A stretch of DNA of 22,332 nucleotides from Ramazzottius varieornatus (taxonomy: Eukaryota > Tardigrada > Eutardigrada > Parachela > Ramazzottiidae), in assembly GCA_001949185.1 (NCBI GenBank), contig BDGG01000020.1, forward strand, positions 351,630-373,961, read 5' to 3'. The position numbers and the translations under genes are program-made. Positions 19,027 to 22,332 of this stretch are shown piece after piece; positions within the stretch are counted from its first letter, which is position 1, and every line of letters begins with the position of its first letter. The notes under the pieces were generated by a model, which ran no database searches, was not told the DNA's origin, and saw only the letters and a program-made list of their open reading frames with translations.

Positions 19027-19182
19027 TCAAGAAAGTTTATCGAGCGTCAGGGCGGTGAACGCTTCGGCGGCCTCCCGTTTAGCCAGTACATCGTTGATGG
19101 ATGGTGGTGCCAGACCCCGAAGAGCCCCCGTTCCTGTCTGCGTCAGTTCCTCGAACCTCTTCATATCGCGCTCGGGGACCAT
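19027..19182 (-). CDS. Short conserved Polinton-type ORF, 51 aa
   Basis: ATG 19182-19180 to TGA 19029-19027. The start (MVPERDMKRFEEL) resembles the N-terminus of a small uncharacterised protein commonly encoded in animal Polintons just after the QKGGF-type membrane protein, as it is here. In the family this N-terminus is usually followed by a helical segment like the one at 18480-18360, so the gene may be split. Function is unknown. Confidence 0.5.
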   Translation of the reverse strand: MVPERDMKRFEELTQTGTGALRGLAPPSINDVLAKREAAEAFTALTLDKLS

Positions 19183-19201
19183 GTAAAGAGTCTGCTTGGT
19201 G

Positions 19202-19525
19202 TTATTGGCTCAGAACGGACCCCACAACCGACGCCAGTACAGGCAGTAGCGCCGCAAAGAAACCACCTTTCTGCAGGAGGAGATCCCTCTTATACGTCAT
19301 CGGGTACGTTTTCAGTGCCAAGTTTCAAGGGCTTTTTCCAACACTGACAAACTTTCTTGTCTGTTTCCGACAGCTTTGCCGTGTTCTTCACGATGTTTAA
19401 GGCCACTTCCTCAAATGCTCGAATGTGACTTTATCGCAAAACTTTAACAGCAGTCGTCGTTGAGCCGGTTTGAGAGACTTCAGTGCGACCAGGTAAAGCG
19501 CAAGGCGATCAATTTTCTCCGACAT
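19202..19525 (-). pseudogene. Small Polinton-type protein with QKGGF motif and hydrophobic C-terminus, frameshifted
   Basis: ATG 19525-19523 overlaps the end of the ATPase frame. The N-terminus (IDRLALYLVALKSL, then AQRRLLLK) and the C-terminus (LLLQKGGFFAALLPVL followed by a hydrophobic run) match a small uncharacterised protein found repeatedly in animal Polintons. The middle changes frame at least twice (near 19410 and 19320). It ends at TAA 19204-19202. The hydrophobic tail suggests membrane association or a minor virion role; neither is established. Confidence 0.6.
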
Positions 19526-20189
19526 CGTGCTCGGATCCGGTATAAACTCGTACTCGTTGACCAGGTAAGATATGACTCCGGACTCTTAAATCTTCTGGAC
19601 AGTCGGATTTCAAGTCGATCATCGCGGGCTCAAATGGATGAGAAGTAGCTTTCTTGTACGCCAGGCTTAAATCGTGCTGTCCTGTTTGTTTGGCCAGCAG
19701 TTTTATCTGACCGACATCGCGCAGGTTTTTAAATACGATCATGTACGAGCAGTTCAGATGCAAATTGCGCATACTTTTTCCCTGCTGGAAAATATTTTGT
19801 CAGATATGCAGGCAGTCGACGTTCCGATGATGAATTCCTCGCGTGAACAGATCGCTGGCTTTCCGATTTTCGGCCACTGTCGATGCTAGATCATCCAAAA
19901 TTAGCAGATTATTTTCTGTTTTCGTAAAAAAGTTCTCATTGTCTAAAATGTCTGCGAGATTTTTCACAAACTCGACTTTTGGCTCAACAGTCAGCATGTT
20001 ATCGTAGGCCTTCTGCCACTCGGCATACGCGAAAACTATTCGAGTTGGAGGACGATCGAACGTTTCACCCTTATTTTTCAGCAGCCGAAGAACATACAGT
20101 GTTTTTCCAGATCCTGTGGGGCCCATGCAGAGAGCTCCGAACGGAGAGCGAAACCGAAAATCGTACTCCACCGACTTGAACTTTGACAT
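19509..20189 (-). pseudogene. FtsK/HerA-type genome-packaging ATPase, one in-frame TGA
   Basis: This is the viral motor that would pump DNA into the capsid. The chosen start, ATG 20189-20187 (MSKFKSVEYDF), is where family similarity begins; the frame extends upstream to 20261 without homology. Walker A GPTGSGKT is at 20123-20100 and Walker B LLILDDL lies about 70 residues later, followed by FTRGIHHRN. A TGA at 19802-19800 interrupts the frame, but the same frame continues at once with QQGKSMRN and FKNLRD, and family similarity reaches about 19590. The frame closes at 19509, overlapping the next gene's ATG. A single nonsense codon and no frameshift suggest recent inactivation. Confidence 0.9.
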
Positions 20190-20772
20190 GACTGCCGTTA
20201 TCAAAAACGTGGTTACTACAGCAGAACTGGGATGCCCAATCAATCTACACCACTTGAGCACGTGTGATATAATGGCGCACTATGTCCCTGAAAAGTTTTC
20301 CGGCCTCCTCATACGGAAACTAAAACCGTTTAAATGCCACTGCCAAGTGTACCGCAATGGAAAGATAACGGTCAACGGAGCTCGGTCGACGAAGCAGGCT
20401 AAAATACACGCAAATATGTTTCGCAATTTAATCAAGAAGCAGGGCTACCAAAACGCTAAAGTGAGAAATTTCAAGGTGGTGAATATTGTGGCTAGCTTCG
20501 ATCCGGGATCTCCGGTTCAGCTGAAAACCTTGCGAGACTATTTCGATCAAGTGACGTTCGAACCAGAAAGATTTCCCGGAGCTTCTTCGTTCAGGCTACC
20601 GAAGACAGACACAACATGTGTCATGTTTCGTTCAGGAAAATGCAATTTTCTGGGTGCCACAACTGAGTTAGACATAAAAGCGGCAGCATTGGAGGTTATG
20701 TTGACTCTTTCGTCCGTTGATTCAGCTCCTACCAACAAGGGAAACGACGATACGGCAGATACCCTTGCATGA
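20188..20772 (+). CDS. tbp: TATA-binding protein (TBP) homologue encoded in the Polinton
   Basis: An intact 194-codon frame from ATG 20188-20190 to TGA 20770-20772. TBP is the saddle-shaped general transcription factor that bends TATA DNA. The two direct repeats of the core are visible: repeat 1 begins IKNVVTTAELGCP and contains YVPEKFSGLLIR and YRNGKITVNGA; repeat 2 begins VVNIVASFDPG and contains FEPERFPGA and MFRSGKCNFLGA. The four DNA-kinking aromatic positions read Phe, Tyr, Phe, Phe, so one Phe is replaced by Tyr. Length fits a TBP core with almost no N-terminal domain plus a short Asp/Thr-rich tail. It is far more divergent than animal TBPs normally are. An upstream in-frame ATG at 20116 would run antisense through the ATPase Walker A and lacks homology. 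No stop or frameshift is seen. Confidence 0.85.
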   Translation: MTAVIKNVVTTAELGCPINLHHLSTCDIMAHYVPEKFSGLLIRKLKPFKCHCQVYRNGKITVNGARSTKQAKIHANMFRNLIKKQGYQNAKVRNFKVVNIVASFDPGSPVQLKTLRDYFDQVTFEPERFPGASSFRLPKTDTTCVMFRSGKCNFLGATTELDIKAAALEVMLTLSSVDSAPTNKGNDDTADTLA

Positions 20773-20986
20773 AGTCCGTGTCAAAGACATCGCTGAAGCT
20801 AGCGCTGCTGGAGCTGCTTCGGTCCGACGATGCTTGGTTGGTGCTGCCGTTGCTGCCCAGAAGGATTTCACCTTCGTTATCCGCGGCATAACCGTCAAGG
20901 TGGTATGGTAGCATGGTCGCGTCCAAGGGGTCGGGATTGGCCTGGACTGGGGACAGCAGACCGAACTCTCCATCATCATCCGCCAT
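20729..20986 (-). CDS. Small acidic Ser-rich ORF, possible transcription activator
   Basis: An 85-codon frame begins MADDDGEF in a good start context (CCCATGG) and ends in a TAG that overlaps the 3' end of TBP by 44 bp, tail to tail. It is Asp/Glu-rich with a run of serines. Near the C-terminus there is a patch of alternating acidic and bulky hydrophobic residues (SDVFDTDFM), the composition of acidic activation domains. A possible splice acceptor (TTTTTCCATCTAG) lies just upstream of the ATG. No homologue is recognised, and the function is inferred from composition and position only. Confidence 0.4.
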   Translation of the reverse strand: MADDDGEFGLLSPVQANPDPLDATMLPYHLDGYAADNEGEILLGSNGSTNQASSDRSSSSSASFSDVFDTDFMQGYLPYRRFPCW

Positions 20987-21247
20987 GGGTCAGAAGTCTA
21001 GATGGAAAAACAACAGCGTTCAGCCAAAATGCACACAGAAGAAAATTCGCACTTTACAGATGCAAAACGCACCTCACACGCTTCTCGCCAGCCCTTCAAG
21101 CGGATCTCCTCCGATACATCGCCTTCTTCACCTGTAAAGACAGATAGGCCTACAGAGTAAGAAGTCACTCTGCAAAACCGACTTTTCACCTCTGACGATA
21201 GTGACGTCATCCAGTGCCGGAGTAAAAAGTAGATTATGGAATTTGTT

Positions 21248-21293
21248 GCCTCCCGTCCACATATTACTCTACCGCCTCCCGTCCACATATTAC
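21248..21293. repeat. 20-bp direct repeat, two exact copies with 26-bp period
   Basis: GCCTCCCGTCCACATATTAC occurs at 21248-21267 and 21274-21293. Confidence 0.85.
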
Positions 21294-21751
21294 CGTACCT
21301 GCGGTGTCCGGGTACACGCGCCAGAAATTTTCTCCCCGGTATCGAATGCTGCGAGCCTCAAAGCTAGTACGGAAGTCACGCATCCAACGACGGACAGAGA
21401 AGCCACACCCTTGTTGCGCGATGGTCAAGCACAAAGATCGTAGGGCCCTAGTGACGATGCAGAATCCCGAACTCTCTTCTGGCGGAACGACAGTAACCAC
21501 ATGGCAGAATAAGAACGAGTGCACACGGTGTTGGGATAGTACAGATAGTGACGGAGACAAAACTGACCGGTCTTCTCAAACATCCAAGCGGGATAACACT
21601 AGATACAAAAACCCTGCCGCTCAGAACGGTGACTCTCACAACCCACCATTTCGTCCTCACTGTCCGACATCTTGCTGACTAACCACTTGTCCACCTCGCT
21701 CCAGCGGTCTTATGTAGGCCGCTGTGCATAAAGACACGGTCGTGCATCAAA

Positions 21752-21883
21752 TTCCAAACATCTGATAGCCATCTGCATGCTGATATCCAAACTCTTGAAA
21801 AGCATCTGCACGGTAAAATCCAACCTCGTGGTAAATATCTGCACGGAAAGAAAAACACCCTCCTGATAACCATCAAAACATTA
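21752..21883. repeat. 33-bp tandem repeat, about four diverged copies
   Basis: Units at 21752-21784, 21785-21817 and 21818-21850 share the pattern (A/T)TCCAA...ATCTGCA; a fourth, more diverged unit follows at 21851-21883. The 33-bp period gives an 11-residue repeat in an open minus-strand frame (for example LPCRCFS and ISACRWLS), but coding status is not supported otherwise. Confidence 0.75.
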
Positions 21884-22332
21884 AGCATGTGCTTTTTATC
21901 CGGCTCATTAACTCATGGACGCTTCCTATCCGGCCATTGTCCGAAAAATGCTCGTGATCCTGGGACTGGGCACCCCATTATTCTTTGCCACCAAGAAAGA
22001 TATCCATCTGGTGACCTGCACGATCGAATTAGTTCTGTATTTCGAAGGTTCCTCTCCTTGCTGTGAAAACTGCGCCTATACGCTTGTGCTGAGAGTATCT
22101 ACACCTTTCTATCTAAAATCCGAATGCTGCCTGAGAAAGATAGCCATGGACAACCTTTTCCCGTACCCTATGATGTCATTTGTTTCCGGTGAAATATGAA
22201 AAAAAAACGGAAAGTTGAATAACGATGTATGTCCCAATATCTGTGGTTTTGATACAATGACGTAGACCCGACTTAGAAAGTAATGGCATGTCAGACCATT
22301 ACCAGCGTAAGAAGTCGGCTTGAGAGGTGTAC

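Larger units (their letters stand above)
20987..22332. other. Right-hand flank without a supported gene
   Basis: Frames of up to 124 codons occur on both strands but none shows a family pattern. A 94-codon frame at 21915-22199 starts with ATG and has a hydrophobic N-terminal segment, but nothing else supports it. The right end of the Polinton probably lies here; no terminal inverted repeat could be paired with the left side. Two repeat families are listed separately. Confidence 0.5.

Noticed and set aside
6052-19802. Reassigned stop codon (for example TAG read as sense)
   Set aside because: In-frame stops include TAA, TAG and TGA, and frameshifts are also common, so decay is simpler.
20722-20979. 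A second minus-strand frame of 85 codons overlapping the acidic ORF
   Set aside because: The acidic ORF has the better start context and a non-random composition; the other frame is its shadow.
21304-21678. A 124-codon plus-strand frame
   Set aside because: No recognisable pattern, and the overlapping opposite frames are equally open; not enough to call a gene.

Overview
This window is eukaryotic, most likely from an invertebrate animal. Genes are split by GT-AG introns of mostly 57-90 bp, and there is a Tc1-type transposon, a MITE-like foldback and a possible BEL/Pao LTR. I cannot name the species. No rRNA, tRNA or CRISPR is visible. About 17 kb (roughly 4.3-21.0 kb) is an integrated Polinton/Maverick element (adintovirus-like virus), recognised by its protein-primed DNA polymerase B, retrovirus-type integrase, packaging ATPase, adenain-type protease and capsid genes. 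It is decayed: most large genes carry in-frame stops and frameshifts.

Layout. 1-746: left-edge gene on the minus strand with a 60-bp intron, running off the window. 750-2240: no gene, one possible BEL/Pao LTR/primer-binding site. 2243-3684: a Tc1/mariner element with TIRs and a broken DD34E transposase. 3805-4000: a MITE-like foldback. 4297-9615 (+): a gene with an acidic, low-complexity N-terminal part and then PolB, containing eight recognisable introns. 10005-11229 (-): an inhibitor-of-apoptosis (IAP) homologue with BIR and RING domains, two introns and two in-frame TAG codons. 11230-11750: divergent control region with a TATA box. 11749-13503 (+): a glutamine-rich gene of unknown family.

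13714-18480 (-): a compact virion and integration cassette, in transcription order a small conserved gene, integrase, minor capsid protein, core protein, major capsid protein (MCP) and protease. The spacing is tight: the MCP stop and the protease start are one base apart. 19027-20189 (-): two small conserved Polinton-type genes and the packaging ATPase.

20188-20772 (+): an intact divergent TATA-binding protein (TBP) homologue whose ATG overlaps the ATPase ATG on the other strand. A small acidic ORF (20729-20986, -) converges on it. The rest, to 22332, has no gene I can support, only short tandem repeats.

Working picture: PolB replicates, the integrase inserts, the ATPase, capsid proteins and protease build virions, the IAP would block host cell death, and the TBP (perhaps with the acidic ORF) could direct transcription from the element's own TATA promoters. 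The TBP gene, the IAP and the widespread introns are the unusual parts. Multi-exon genes are described by positions only; no repaired sequence is given.
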